A stretch of DNA of 64,000 nt from Xanthomonas arboricola pv. populi (GCF_002939945.1 NZ_MDEB01000001.1:1105606-1169605), one strand, 5' to 3'. Shown: positions 27,544 through 37,229, numbered from the stretch's first letter. Program-made: numbers and translations. Notes: generated by a model not told the origin, from the sequence alone.

Positions 27544-28557
27544 TCAGTTCTCGACGACCGCCGGGGCCACGCTTGCGGTGAGGTCCGCCGCATGTGCGGG
27601 TAACGACGCCAGCACCGCATTGCGAAAGCGCGCGGCGAATGCGGCATCGTTGGCCTGGTAGAACGCCCGCGCGTTGGCCGACAGCTGATCCAGCTGCGCC
27701 TGCGGCAATGCCAGCGCGGTTTCCACCGCTTGCGCAATGCCCGTGGCGTCCACGTAGTAGTACGACGCCAGACGCCGCTGGCGCACCTCGGCCACCGGAA
27801 TCAGCACGCCATGCTCGGGCCTGACCAGTTCGTTCATCGGCTCACCGTCGGTGGCCAAGGTCACCGCACCCACGCTCAGCGCTTCCATCAGGTAATGCCC
27901 GAAGCCCTCGGCCTCGGATGGACACAGATGGAACAGATGCGCGTTCTGCAGCCGCCGCAGCTCGGCGTCGTCGAGATAGCGCACGCGGTGGTCGATGTTG
28001 GGCGCCACCACCGGCTTGCCGGCCGTACGCGGGTTCTGCACCACCGTCAGCAGCGGCCACTCCGGATGCCGTTGCCAGGTCTCCAGCAGCACGCGGGTGC
28101 CCTTGGCGGTACTGCGCCCGGCCAGATGGAAGAACGCACGTTGACGGGCGACCTGCGCGTCGTAGCGATCCGGGCTGGTGAAGCCGATGAACCGCGTGGT
28201 GCAGCCCAGGCCGCGAAAAATCCGCTCCGCGTGATGGGTCTTGCACAGCACTGCGTCGAACTGCGGCAGCCGCGGCAGCCACTTGGGCAGCAACCACTCC
28301 GGATTGGGCACCAGCAGGTTGGTCTGACCCAGCGGCAGGCAGCGCGCATACACGCGCTCGGAAAAGATCTGCACCGGCACCCGCCCGAACAGTGCGCGAC
28401 TGGCCCACAGACGGGCTTCGCGCGCGGTGTCGTGCAGCCGCTGACTGGTGAAGCCCACTCCCTGGACCGGTATGCCACCGGCACGCAGCGTCTGCGCCAT
28501 CAGCTCCATGTCCCGGGTCAGGCCCACGCCGTTGTCGCGGCTGATCACCCGCATCAT
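27544..28557 (-). CDS. Glycosyltransferase (GT-B, group 1-like)
   Basis: The 337-residue protein resembles group 1 glycosyltransferases: it begins MMRVISRDNGVGLTRDMELM. It has a TSPDRYDAQVARQRAFFHLAGRS segment across the domain junction and the donor-binding pattern HLCPSEAEGFGHYLMEALSVGA (about residues 235-256), whose glutamates match the E-x7-E motif. Donor and acceptor are unknown. I prefer the ATG at 28557, which follows AAGG at 8 bases; an in-frame ATG at 28644 would add 29 residues containing CRCNGEC. It diverges from the two-component genes and shares a 215-base intergenic region with them. Confidence 0.78.
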   Translation of the reverse strand: MMRVISRDNGVGLTRDMELMAQTLRAGGIPVQGVGFTSQRLHDTAREARLWASRALFGRVPVQIFSERVYARCLPLGQTNLLVPNPEWLLPKWLPRLPQFDAVLCKTHHAERIFRGLGCTTRFIGFTSPDRYDAQVARQRAFFHLAGRSTAKGTRVLLETWQRHPEWPLLTVVQNPRTAGKPVVAPNIDHRVRYLDDAELRRLQNAHLFHLCPSEAEGFGHYLMEALSVGAVTLATDGEPMNELVRPEHGVLIPVAEVRQRRLASYYYVDATGIAQAVETALALPQAQLDQLSANARAFYQANDAAFAARFRNAVLASLPAHAADLTASVAPAVVEN

Positions 28558-28772
28558 CGGAAACGCCTTGTCATGCGTACACTCGCCATTGCAGCGGCAC
28601 AGTGTCGATGGCCCGGTTTCCTGCGCGATGTCCCGTTCTGTCATGTTGCGTCACACGTGTGCCAAAGGTTGACAAATTCAATCATTATGATGCGTGCTCC
28701 AGCCCTGCAACTGCGAGCACCATGTATCCGGTAGCCACCACCCTGCGCGGGCCAAGCTCCGCGCCACCGACG

Positions 28773-29501
28773 ATGATCTCCATGGACATGCAACAACCCT
28801 GCGTTCTTGTGGTCGACGACGACCCGGACCTGCGCAAGCTGATCGGCGAGTTCCTCAACGCCCACGGCTACCAGGTGGACGTTGCCGAAAACGTGGCGGA
28901 GATGCGCAAGAGCATCGCGCAGCGCCGCCCGGACCTCATCGTACTCGACGTGATGATGCCTGGAGAAGACGGCCTGAGCGCGGCGCGGGCGCTGGCCAGC
29001 GAGCGCGGTTCACCTGCGGTCATCATGCTCAGTGCGCTGGGCAACGACACCGACCGCATCATCGGCCTGGAAGTGGGCGCCGACGATTACCTGGCCAAAC
29101 CCTGCAATCCGCGCGAATTGCTGGCGCGGGTACGCGCCCTGCTGCGCCGCAGCCAGGCCAGCAGCGAGCAGGCCGACCACCGCGGCAACGTCTACGAGTT
29201 CGCCGGCTGGCGGCTGGACGTGGTCCGCCGCGATCTTCGCGACCCAACCGGCATCTTCATCAACCTGTCCGACGGTGAATTCGCGCTGCTGCGCACCTTC
29301 GTCGAGCATCCGCAGCGGGTGCTGAGCCGCGACCAGTTGCTGGACTACGCCCGCGGCCGCGACACCGATGTCTACGACCGCGCCATCGACAGCCAGATCA
29401 GCCGCCTGCGCCGCAAGATCAACGAGCGCGTGCATACCGAGTTGATCCGCACCGTGCGTAACGAGGGCTACATGCTGCTGCCGGGCGTTTCGCGTCTGTG
29501 A
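28773..29501 (+). CDS. OmpR-family response regulator
   Basis: The 242-residue protein has a receiver domain with VVDDDPDLRK, phosphoacceptor Asp59 in IVLDVMMPGEDG and Lys109 in DYLAKPCNP. A winged-helix output domain follows (LSDGEFALLRTFVEHPQRVL and YDRAIDSQISRLRRKI). The order and spacing are those of OmpR. Possible starts are 28773, 28782 and 28788, all in frame; none has a strong ribosome site. Its stop overlaps the kinase start by four bases. Targets are unknown; I do not assign a named system. Confidence 0.9.
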   Translation: MISMDMQQPCVLVVDDDPDLRKLIGEFLNAHGYQVDVAENVAEMRKSIAQRRPDLIVLDVMMPGEDGLSAARALASERGSPAVIMLSALGNDTDRIIGLEVGADDYLAKPCNPRELLARVRALLRRSQASSEQADHRGNVYEFAGWRLDVVRRDLRDPTGIFINLSDGEFALLRTFVEHPQRVLSRDQLLDYARGRDTDVYDRAIDSQISRLRRKINERVHTELIRTVRNEGYMLLPGVSRL

Positions 29502-31021
29502 GCAAACCGGCACGTCGCGGGCTGTCGATCTTTGCCCGTACCTTCGTATTGCTGGCGGTGGCGCTGCTCACCGCCCAGGTCATCGGCATCGCCCTGCTGG
29601 TGATGCGCACCCCGGTCTACGAGCCTCCGGTGCATCCGCCGGAGGTGGTCGCGCTGCTGTCCACGCGCATGCCGGCCGGCACCCAGACCTTGACGGTGCG
29701 CGAATCGGCCCGGGCCCCGCTGCCGCCGGCAGGCCAGGTGCGCGATGGGTTTGCCGAAATGCTGCTGGCCCACTGGCTGGATGTCCCCGAGCAGCGCGTG
29801 CGCTTCTACCGCAGCGCCGACGATCGGCAGGGCCCGCGGATCGGCATGTCTCCACCGCCGCGCATGCCCGGCCAACCGCAGGCATCCGGGGCCGATGACG
29901 GCGATGCCAGCCCAGCGGGCAATCGCCGCGACGCCTTGCAGCGCGCGCCGCCGGCGCCAGGCGACTGGCCGCGCGATCGCCCCCCGGGCGCCCCGCCGTT
30001 CGGCAACGGGCTGCGTCCGGACGCTCCTCCCGGTGCCTGGGAAAGCGAGCGTCTGACCCCGGGCGTGCCCTTGCTGGACGGCTTCACCGCCGCGCTGCAG
30101 CAACCCGATGGCCGCTGGCGCACGGTCGAATCGCCACCGCGGCGGCTGTCGGCCGAGTTCAAGACCCACGTGGTGCTGCTGTTCCTGGCCGGCCTGCTGG
30201 CCAACGTGCCGCTGGCGTGGTGGTTCTCGCGTGCGCTGTCGGCGCCGATCAAGCGCTTTGCCGAGGCCGCCGACCGGCTGGGCCGCAACCCGGATGCCGC
30301 CGCCTTGCAACGCAGCGGCCCGCCGGAGATCGTGCGCGCGGCCGATTCGTTCAATGCGATGCAGGCGCGCCTGAACCGCCTGATCAACGAACGCACCCAC
30401 ATGGTGGCGGCGATCGCGCACGACCTGCGCACGCCGCTGGCGCGCCTGTCGTTCCGCCTGGACGGCCTGCAGCCGCCCTTGCGCGACAAGGCGCTGGCCG
30501 ACATCGACGAGATGAAGGCGATGATTTCCGCCGCGCTGGATTTCATCCAGAACGATCGCCACCGTGGCAAACGCGCGCCGCTGGATCTGCGCCTGCTGGT
30601 GGAAAGCGTGGTCGACAACGCCACCGACATCGGCGCCGATGCCGAACTGCTGCCCGGCCCGGCCATCACCCTGGATGGCGACCCGCTGGCCTTGCGGCGC
30701 GCGGTGATGAACCTGCTGGAGAACGCGCTGAAATACGGCAAGCGTGCGCGCCTGCAGCTGCAGCGCGATGGCGAAGACGGCGTGCTGTGGATCGACGACG
30801 ACGGCCCCGGCATCGACCCGACCCAGCGCGAACAGTTGCTGCTGCCGTTCGTGCGTGGCGAGTCCTCGCGCAATCGCGACACCGGCGGCATCGGGCTCGG
30901 CTTGTCGGTGGCGCACAGCATCGTGCTGGCGCATGGCGGCGACCTGCGCCTGGACAACCGTGCGGCAGGTGGCGGCCTGCGGGTGACGGTGCGCCTGCCG
31001 TGCATGCCGGAGCGGCGCTAG
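29498..31021 (+). CDS. EnvZ-like sensor histidine kinase with proline-rich periplasmic region
   Basis: The 507-residue kinase has TM1 at about 14-36 and TM2 at about 224-244. A HAMP segment follows, then the phosphoacceptor His308 in AAIAHDLRTPLARLSF. The ATP domain shows NLLENALKYGKRA, DDDGPGID and GGIGLGLSVAH. The HDLRTPL box is EnvZ-type. The region between the two helices is about 185 residues and its second half is very rich in Pro, Gly and Asp (RAPPAPGDWPRDRPP and more), unlike compact EnvZ sensors. GTG 29498 overlaps the regulator stop (GTGA). Confidence 0.9.
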   Translation: MSKPARRGLSIFARTFVLLAVALLTAQVIGIALLVMRTPVYEPPVHPPEVVALLSTRMPAGTQTLTVRESARAPLPPAGQVRDGFAEMLLAHWLDVPEQRVRFYRSADDRQGPRIGMSPPPRMPGQPQASGADDGDASPAGNRRDALQRAPPAPGDWPRDRPPGAPPFGNGLRPDAPPGAWESERLTPGVPLLDGFTAALQQPDGRWRTVESPPRRLSAEFKTHVVLLFLAGLLANVPLAWWFSRALSAPIKRFAEAADRLGRNPDAAALQRSGPPEIVRAADSFNAMQARLNRLINERTHMVAAIAHDLRTPLARLSFRLDGLQPPLRDKALADIDEMKAMISAALDFIQNDRHRGKRAPLDLRLLVESVVDNATDIGADAELLPGPAITLDGDPLALRRAVMNLLENALKYGKRARLQLQRDGEDGVLWIDDDGPGIDPTQREQLLLPFVRGESSRNRDTGGIGLGLSVAHSIVLAHGGDLRLDNRAAGGGLRVTVRLPCMPERR

Positions 31022-31151
31022 GACTAGGGCTGGAGCGCGCGCGCTCGCACGCGAGGTCGGTAATGCCGTCGCGCGCCCGAGGCCACGCCTGCAGACAACA
31101 ACCCGCGCGCCAGCCCGGCGACGCGCTACGACGGCGGCAAGCAGCGAGCGC

Positions 31152-32516
31152 TCAGTAAGCAAACTCGCGGAACACGCGATCGATGTCGCCGTTCCATGCG
31201 CCGTGATACAGCGCCAGCTTGCGCTCGGCGGCCGTCACGCCGCTCTCGGCGATCTCGGCGATCACGTCCACAAAGCCGGTTTCGTCCTGACCGTCGGCAT
31301 TCAGGCGCGCACGCCGACGCAGGCCCTCGCGGGCGATCCTGACCGCTTCCACCGCCAGGTCGCGCACCGTGCCGTTACGGAACGGCAGGCCGAGTGCGTG
31401 CCGGGGCACACCGTCGCGCAGCGCGTGGCGCTCGGCGGTGCTGAAATCCTTGACCAGATCCCAGGCCGCATCCAGCGCGGTGTCGTCGTACAGCAGCCCG
31501 ACCCAGAACGCCGACAGCGCACACAGGCGGTCCCACGGGCCGGCATCGGCGCCGCGCATTTCCAGATACTTCTTCAGGCGCACTTCCGGGAACGCGGTGG
31601 TCATGTGATCCGACCAGTCGCGCAGCGTCGGCAGCGCGCCCGGCAGTGCCGGCAACCTGCCTTGCATGAAATCGCGGAAGCTCTGCCCGCTGGCATCGAC
31701 ATAGACGCCGTCGCGGTACGAAAAATACATCGGCACATCGAGCAGGTAATCGACGTAGCGCTCGTAGCCGAAGCCGTCTGCGAACACGAAATCCAGCATG
31801 CCGGTGCGGTCGGCGTCGGTGTCGGTCCAGATATGCGAGCGGTAGCTCAGGTAGCCGTTCGGCTTGCCTTCGGTGAACGGCGAATCGGCGAACAACGCGG
31901 TGGCGATCGGCTGCAACGCCAGCGACACGCGGAACTTCTTCACCATGTCCGCTTCGGTGGCGTAATCCAGATTGACCTGCACCGTGCAGGTGCGCGTCAT
32001 CATGTCCAGGCCGAGCGAGCCGACCTTGGGCATGTAGTTCTTCATGATCTGGTAGCGGCCCTTGGGCATCCACGGCATTTGATCGCGGCGCCACTTGGGC
32101 TGGAAGCCCATGCCCAGGAACCCCAACTGCAACTCGCCGGCGACCTGGGCCACTTCGTCCAGATGGGTGCCGGTTTCCACGCAGGTGTGGTGCAGGGTTT
32201 CCACCGCCGCGCCGGACAGTTCCAGCTGGCCGGCCGGCTCCAGCGTCACCGAGGCGCCGTCGCGCAGCAGCGCGATGGTGTGGCCGTTTTCCTGCACCGG
32301 CTCCCAGCCGAAGCGGGTCAACCCGGTCAGCAGCGCCTGGATGCCGCGCTCGCCTTCGAACGTGGGCGCACGCAGGTCGTCGAGCTGGAAGCCGAACTTT
32401 TCGTGCTCGGTGCCGATCCGCCAGTCAGCGCTGGGCTTCTCGCCGGAGGCCAGCACCTGGACCAGCTCCGCGCGTTCGGTGATCGGCGTTTCGGCAACGT
32501 GGCTGGGACTCGACAA
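31152..32516 (-). CDS. gshA: Glutamate-cysteine ligase, plant/alphaproteobacterial type
   Basis: GshA joins glutamate and cysteine, the first step of glutathione synthesis. The product is of the GCS2 type found in plants and Xanthomonas, with [10 protein letters not shown] near residue 33. It also shows [46 protein letters not shown] and [20 protein letters not shown] propose a TTG start at 32516 (then [14 protein letters not shown]), giving 454 residues, the normal length for this type; there is no ATG in frame until well upstream, which would add a low-complexity leader. The glutathione product is needed by the frm operon 6 kb away. Confidence 0.92.
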   Translation of the reverse strand: MSSPSHVAETPITERAELVQVLASGEKPSADWRIGTEHEKFGFQLDDLRAPTFEGERGIQALLTGLTRFGWEPVQENGHTIALLRDGASVTLEPAGQLELSGAAVETLHHTCVETGTHLDEVAQVAGELQLGFLGMGFQPKWRRDQMPWMPKGRYQIMKNYMPKVGSLGLDMMTRTCTVQVNLDYATEADMVKKFRVSLALQPIATALFADSPFTEGKPNGYLSYRSHIWTDTDADRTGMLDFVFADGFGYERYVDYLLDVPMYFSYRDGVYVDASGQSFRDFMQGRLPALPGALPTLRDWSDHMTTAFPEVRLKKYLEMRGADAGPWDRLCALSAFWVGLLYDDTALDAAWDLVKDFSTAERHALRDGVPRHALGLPFRNGTVRDLAVEAVRIAREGLRRRARLNADGQDETGFVDVIAEIAESGVTAAERKLALYHGAWNGDIDRVFREFAY

Positions 32517-32835
32517 GGGCAGGCTCGCAGGAAAATTTAGGGGAACGATGTGGGGATCCTCCCCTGCCACCGCAAGGCCCGCACTATAACCGCAGGGCAT
32601 GGAAAGAATTGCCGCCATCGGCCGGGCCTGAGATTTCCATCCATGCGCACGGCGTGGCCGACGCAGCCAGCAAGCGCTGGCGCAACCCTGGCGCCCGATG
32701 TCGGGCGTGACGGAGGGCACGGCAGACCGCAACCGTCCACGCCGAAACTGGATACCCGCAAATTCCCACCGGCGGCGATGCGCGCCTTTCGATCACCCCA
32801 GCCGCGCAGCCGCGATCCTGTAGCATCGCCCGGCC

Positions 32836-33672
32836 ATGACCGTTGCCCCCACACCCACCGACGCCCTGCTCGCGCAGATGGCCAGTCTGATGCATTGCGA
32901 TCGCGCCGAGGGGTTTGCCTGCGTGAGTGCGCGGCGCGAACACGGAGCACGCTCGGTGGATCTGACCCAGGCGCAGTTCGCGATTGTGCTGCAGGGCCGC
33001 AAGCAGGTGCGCAGCGCGACCCAATCGCTGCAGTTCGTGCCAGGCGACCTGTTCCTGGTGACGCGCCGTTGCCGGATCGATGTAATCAACACGCCCGACC
33101 CGCAGACCGGGCTCTACCTGAGCGTGGTGGTTCCCCTCTGCGAAGAGGCGCTGGCTGCTGCGCGCGTGTTGTGGAACGAGCCGCTGCCCGAGGCCGGCGC
33201 CGACATCGCGCGGCTGCCGGTGATCGATTTCGCGCTGACGCTGTGGCAATGGCGCGATGCGCTGCAGCACGGCCTGTATACCGAAGCACGCCTGGCGCTG
33301 GCCGCACTGGTCGTCACCCTCTGCCGCCGCGGCCACGGCGGCCTGCTGCTGCCGCCGGCGCCAAGCGTTGCCGAGCAGGTGCGTACGCTGATCACCACGC
33401 AACCGCAGCGGGCGTGGCGCTCGCGCGACATCGAAGACAGCCTGGGTATCAGCGGCGCCACCTTGCGCCGGCATCTGGCTGCCGAACACCGCTCGCTGCG
33501 CGAACTGATCACCGACGCGCGGCTGGCACACGCCATGGCCTTGCTCTACAGCACGCGCTGGCCGCTCAAGACCGTGGCCGCGCGTGCCGGCTATCGCTCT
33601 ACCCGCAGCTTCAGTCAGCGCTTCCAGCAGCGCTACGGGCTGGATCCGGCCAGCATCGGCAATAGCCGCTAG
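32836..33672 (+). CDS. AraC-family transcriptional regulator
   Basis: A 278-residue regulator with an AraC-type N-terminal cupin-like ligand domain (FAIVLQGRKQVRSATQSLQF, then VPGDLFLVTRR). The C-terminal double helix-turn-helix includes WRSRDIEDSLGISGATLRRH and TVAARAGYRSTRSFSQRFQQ. The N-terminal part resembles the AraC_N group that often controls a neighbouring enzyme or transporter. It precedes an exported metallohydrolase gene by 104 bases on the same strand; whether it regulates that gene is open. Confidence 0.9.
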   Translation: MTVAPTPTDALLAQMASLMHCDRAEGFACVSARREHGARSVDLTQAQFAIVLQGRKQVRSATQSLQFVPGDLFLVTRRCRIDVINTPDPQTGLYLSVVVPLCEEALAAARVLWNEPLPEAGADIARLPVIDFALTLWQWRDALQHGLYTEARLALAALVVTLCRRGHGGLLLPPAPSVAEQVRTLITTQPQRAWRSRDIEDSLGISGATLRRHLAAEHRSLRELITDARLAHAMALLYSTRWPLKTVAARAGYRSTRSFSQRFQQRYGLDPASIGNSR

Positions 33673-33776
33673 ATCGCCGACGCGAGCGCTTCGCGCAGCG
33701 CAATGAGCGAATCGCGCAGGTCGCCGCGGCCAGCATGGCGACACCGCGGCGGTTGCCGCCTGTCCTGGAGTTGCTC

Positions 33777-34754
33777 ATGTCTGTTTTTTCCGCCCTGCGT
33801 TCGCTTGCGCCGCTGTTGCTCGCCGCAAGCGCCACGCTGGCACACGCCGCTGCGCCCGCATCCACGCACGCACAGGTCCCCGGCTTCTACCTGCAGCGCA
33901 TCGGCACGCTGCGCGTCACCGCCTTGTTCGACGGCAGCGTGGCGTTGACGCGTCAACAGCTGTCCAACGTGGCCCCGGCAGAACGCGACCGCCTGCTCGC
34001 GCAGGGCTACGTGCCCGAAGACGGCAAGGGGCTGCAGACGGCAGTCAACGCCTATCTGATCCAGGACGGCAGCCACCTCAGCCTGGTCGATACCGGCGCC
34101 GCGCAGTGCCTGGGGCCCGGCCTCGGTCAGGTGCTGAGCAACCTGCGCGCCGCCGGTTACGACCCCGGCCAGGTCGACGATGTGCTGCTCACCCACGCGC
34201 ATCCGGACCACCTGTGCGGGCTGCTTGATGCGCAGGGCACGCCGGCCTTTCCCAACGCCACGGTGTGGCTGTCCGAGGCCGATGCCGCGTACTGGCTGGA
34301 TCCCGCTTCGGAGGCCGGTGCCGCGCCGATGCTGCAGTTCGCCCTCCCGCTGGCACGCGCGGCCGTCGCGCCGTATCAGGCCCAGGGTCGGCTGCGCCGC
34401 TTCCAGCCGGGCAGGAGCGCATTACCGGCCGGCATCACCGCGCTGGACAGCCAGGGCCACACGCCCGGCCACGTCTCGTATCGCTTCGACGGCGGCACCG
34501 GCAACACGGTGCTGGTATGGGGCGACGTGCTGCACTACCACGCCGTGCAGTTTGCCCAGCCGGACGCCTCGTTCGAGGCCGACAGCGATCGCACCAAGGC
34601 GATCGCCTCACGCCGTCGCCTGCTGGCGCAGGCCGCCGACGGCCGCTGGTGGGTGGCCGGCGCGCATCTGCCGTTCCCGGGGCTGGGTCATGTGCGCCGC
34701 GAGGGCAAGGCGTTCGCCTGGGTACCGACCGAATTCGGCGCGGTGCCGCAATAA
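33777..34754 (+). CDS. Exported metallo-beta-lactamase-fold hydrolase
   Basis: The 325-residue protein has a Sec signal (SLAPLLLAASATLAHAAAP) and the metallo-beta-lactamase zinc motif H-x-H-x-D-H at residues 140-145 (LTHAHPDHLCGL). Further ligand positions are suggested by LDSQGHTPGHVSYRF and WGDVLHYHAVQF. The domain order resembles lactonase/quorum-quenching and MBL-fold hydrolases with an N-terminal extension; antibiotic hydrolysis is not implied. ATG 33777 has GGAG about 8 bases upstream, and the signal peptide starts there. Substrate unknown. Confidence 0.87.
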   Translation: MSVFSALRSLAPLLLAASATLAHAAAPASTHAQVPGFYLQRIGTLRVTALFDGSVALTRQQLSNVAPAERDRLLAQGYVPEDGKGLQTAVNAYLIQDGSHLSLVDTGAAQCLGPGLGQVLSNLRAAGYDPGQVDDVLLTHAHPDHLCGLLDAQGTPAFPNATVWLSEADAAYWLDPASEAGAAPMLQFALPLARAAVAPYQAQGRLRRFQPGRSALPAGITALDSQGHTPGHVSYRFDGGTGNTVLVWGDVLHYHAVQFAQPDASFEADSDRTKAIASRRRLLAQAADGRWWVAGAHLPFPGLGHVRREGKAFAWVPTEFGAVPQ

Positions 34755-34778
34755 AAACGGCGAGCCCCGGCTCGCCGT
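34753..34778 (-). terminator. Intrinsic terminator of engB
   Basis: On the minus strand a 10-bp perfect stem ACGGCGAGCC/GGCTCGCCGT (34757-34778) is followed by TTTTT. It lies 48 bases beyond the engB stop and touches the stop of the convergent hydrolase gene. Confidence 0.85.
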
Positions 34779-34825
34779 CCTGACGGTCTGAAGGGCCAGG
34801 CGTCATGCGCCAGGCCCGCACCGGC

Positions 34826-35449
34826 TCACTCCGCGGCAGGCGGCGCGCCGTCCAGGCCCAGCCAGCCGCCGACGATGCCGCGCAGTTCGTCCACGCCCTG
34901 GCGCGACTCGCCCGAGTAGGTCTGCACGGTCACGCTGTCGCCGAAGCGCGAGGTCACTTCCTTCTTGACCTTCTGCAGGGTCTGCATCTGCTGGCCACGG
35001 CCGAGCTTGTCGGCCTTGGTCAGCAAGCCATGCGCGGGCAGGCCGCGCTCGGCCGCATAGCCGAGCATCTGCAGATCGTAATCCTTGAGCGGATGGCGGA
35101 TGTCCATCACCACCACCAGCCCGCGCAGGGCCTCGCGGGTGCGGAAATAACGGTCGATGAAGGCCTGCCAGTGCGCCTGCAGGTCCTGCGGCACCTTGGC
35201 GTAGCCGTAACCGGGCAGATCCACCAGATAGCGTTCGGGCTGGATCTGGAAGAACACCAGCTGCTGGGTGCGGCCGGGAGTCTTGGACACGCGGGCCAGT
35301 GCGTTCTGGCGGGTCAGCGCGTTGAGCGCGCTGGATTTTCCGGCGTTGGAGCGGCCGGCGAAGGCGACCTCGTAGCCGCCATCGTCGGGCAATTGCCGGG
35401 CGTTATGGGCGGACAGGTGGTAGCGGGCTTGTTCGATAAGGAGCGACAT
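34826..35449 (-). CDS. engB: Ribosome biogenesis GTPase EngB (YihA/YsxC)
   Basis: EngB is an essential TrmE-Era-type GTPase needed for 50S subunit assembly. The 207-residue protein has G1 AGRSNAGKSS near residue 31, G2 TPGRTQQL near 57, G3 LVDLPGYGYAKV near 74 and G4 LLTKADKLGRG near 143. Length is normal. The ATG at 35449 is preceded by AGGGAG very close to the start. It is transcribed alone and diverges from the cytochrome gene. Confidence 0.96.
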   Translation of the reverse strand: MSLLIEQARYHLSAHNARQLPDDGGYEVAFAGRSNAGKSSALNALTRQNALARVSKTPGRTQQLVFFQIQPERYLVDLPGYGYAKVPQDLQAHWQAFIDRYFRTREALRGLVVVMDIRHPLKDYDLQMLGYAAERGLPAHGLLTKADKLGRGQQMQTLQKVKKEVTSRFGDSVTVQTYSGESRQGVDELRGIVGGWLGLDGAPPAAE

Positions 35450-35593
35450 CTCCCTAGGATCGCACGTTCGGGGCCTGACGGTTTTGCTGCACTGTTCGTT
35501 GACCCTGGCGCAAAGGCGTGTCGATAATCGAAGCACGCCTGCCACAGCCAGCACCCAACGCGCGCGGGCCGGGTCCATACGGAGCTTTAGCTG

Positions 35594-36391
35594 ATGCGCC
35601 ATGCTCGTGTGCTTGTCCTCGCCGCCCTCGCCGTGCCGGTCATCGCCGCCGTGGCGTTTGCGCAATCGGCGGTCACGCCGATCCCCGATCCGCCGCCGGT
35701 GCGCATCGCCCCGCTGGAGGTGGACCTGTCCAAGACCACCTGGGGCGATGCCAAGGCCGGCCAGACCAAGGCCGCGGCCTGCGCGGCCTGCCATGGCCCG
35801 GACGGCAACCCGGCGGTGGCCATGTACCCGCGCATCGCCGGCCAGACCGAGCGCTACGTGGCGCACCAGGTCGCCCTGATCGCCAGCGGCGAGCGCAATA
35901 CCGGCATGTCGGCGGTGATGGTGCCGTTCGTCAAGGACCTCACCGCGCAGGACATGCGCGACCTGGGCGCCTACTTCGCCACGCAAAAAGCCGCTGCCGG
36001 GGTGGCCGACGATGCGGTGGTCAACGAGGGGCCGTACCAGGGCCTGAAGTTCTACGAAGTCGGCGAAAAGCTCTACCGCAGCGGCGACATCGCGCGCGGC
36101 GTGCCGGCCTGCATGGCCTGCCATGGTCCGTCCGGCAGCGGCAATCCGGGCCCGGCGTATCCGCGCCTGGGCGGCCAGCATGCCGAGTACGTTGCGCGGC
36201 GCCTGAAGGAATACCAGGCCGGCACCACCCAGGAGCGCAACCCGGCGCTGTTCAATATCATGGCGCAGGTGGCGCACCCGCTGACCGAGCAGGAGATCCA
36301 GGCGCTGGCCAGCTATCTGCAGGGTCTGCACGACCGCGCCGACGATGCCGCCGCCGCGCAACCGCCCGCAGCAACGCACGCACGCTCATGA
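35594..36391 (+). CDS. Cytochrome c4-type dihaem protein
   Basis: A 265-residue periplasmic c-type cytochrome with a signal peptide (ALAVPVIAAVAFAQS) and two haem sites, ACAACHGPDG near residue 63 and ACMACHGPSG near residue 176. Each lies in a c4-like half (YPRIAGQTERYVAHQ and YPRLGGQHAEYVARR). Methionine ligands are available in GERNTGMSAVM and FNIMAQVAHPL. Cytochrome c4 carries electrons to terminal oxidases. Two DsbA-like thiol oxidases follow on the same strand; c-type cytochrome maturation depends on thiol redox, but a functional link is inference. Confidence 0.9.
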   Translation: MRHARVLVLAALAVPVIAAVAFAQSAVTPIPDPPPVRIAPLEVDLSKTTWGDAKAGQTKAAACAACHGPDGNPAVAMYPRIAGQTERYVAHQVALIASGERNTGMSAVMVPFVKDLTAQDMRDLGAYFATQKAAAGVADDAVVNEGPYQGLKFYEVGEKLYRSGDIARGVPACMACHGPSGSGNPGPAYPRLGGQHAEYVARRLKEYQAGTTQERNPALFNIMAQVAHPLTEQEIQALASYLQGLHDRADDAAAAQPPAATHARS

Positions 36392-36487
36392 GCTGACCGC
36401 CGCAACCGCCACACCGTGTCACGACGCCGGTCCCGCGACCGGCGTCGTCGTTTCCCGCTCTCCCCTTCCCATCCCCACGGAGCCCGC

Positions 36488-37138
36488 ATGAACCTGTTTT
36501 CCCGCCTGTCCCTGCTGTTGTTGCTGTTGGTGCCGCTGGCGGCCTGCGCCGCCGACAACAACGCCCCGCCGGTCGAAGGCGACGACTACATCGTCATCGA
36601 CGGCGGCCAGCCGTACGCGCCGCTGGCCGGCAAGGTCGAAGTGGTCGAAGTGTTCGGCTACACCTGCCCGCACTGCGCGCACCTCGAGCCAACCCTGGAA
36701 GCCTGGGTGGCCAAGCAGCCGTCCTATGTGCGCTTCACCCCGGTGCCGGCGGCATTCGGCGGGTTCTGGGATGCCTTCGCGCGCGCCTACTTCGCCGCCG
36801 ACATCCTGGGCGTGGCCAAGCGCAGCCATCGCGCCATGTTCGAGGCGATCCACGAGAAGCAGACCGTGCCGACCCAGAACGTCGCCCCGGAGGAACTGGC
36901 CACGTTCTACGCCGGCTACGGCGTGCCGCAGCAGCGCTTCATCGAGACCTACAAGAGCCAGGCGGTCGACGCCAGGCTCGATGCCGCGCGCGAGTTCGCC
37001 AAGCGCAGCAAGCTGCCCGGCACCCCGGCCATCATCGTCAACGGTCGCTATCTGATCGGTGCGCGCAATTACCCGGACATGCTGCGCGTGGCCGATTACC
37101 TGATCGCCCGCGAACACGCCGCGCCTGCCAAGCGCTGA
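36488..37138 (+). CDS. dsbA: Thiol:disulfide interchange protein DsbA (first of tandem pair)
   Basis: A 216-residue thioredoxin-fold oxidase with active site Cys60-Pro-His-Cys63 (FGYTCPHCAHLE), the classical DsbA motif, and the cis-Pro loop KLPGTPAIIVNGRYL near residue 177. It introduces disulfides into exported proteins. The N-terminal signal ends LVPLAACAADN, which fits a lipobox (LAAC, Cys20), so it may be membrane-anchored; a normal signal peptidase cut is the alternative. It is followed after 91 bases by a second family member. Confidence 0.92.
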   Translation: MNLFSRLSLLLLLLVPLAACAADNNAPPVEGDDYIVIDGGQPYAPLAGKVEVVEVFGYTCPHCAHLEPTLEAWVAKQPSYVRFTPVPAAFGGFWDAFARAYFAADILGVAKRSHRAMFEAIHEKQTVPTQNVAPEELATFYAGYGVPQQRFIETYKSQAVDARLDAAREFAKRSKLPGTPAIIVNGRYLIGARNYPDMLRVADYLIAREHAAPAKR

Positions 37139-37229
37139 ACCGCGTAACCGCCACCGACGGCCGCCCGTGGCATCATGCGCCCCGCGGCCGTCCGGCCCTT
37201 TCCTCGCCCCACGCTGGAGATCCAATCCG

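Noticed and set aside
28669-28691. Promoter TTGACA...TATGAT upstream of the response regulator
   Set aside because: The two hexamers are good individually but only 11 bases apart, too close for a sigma-70 promoter.
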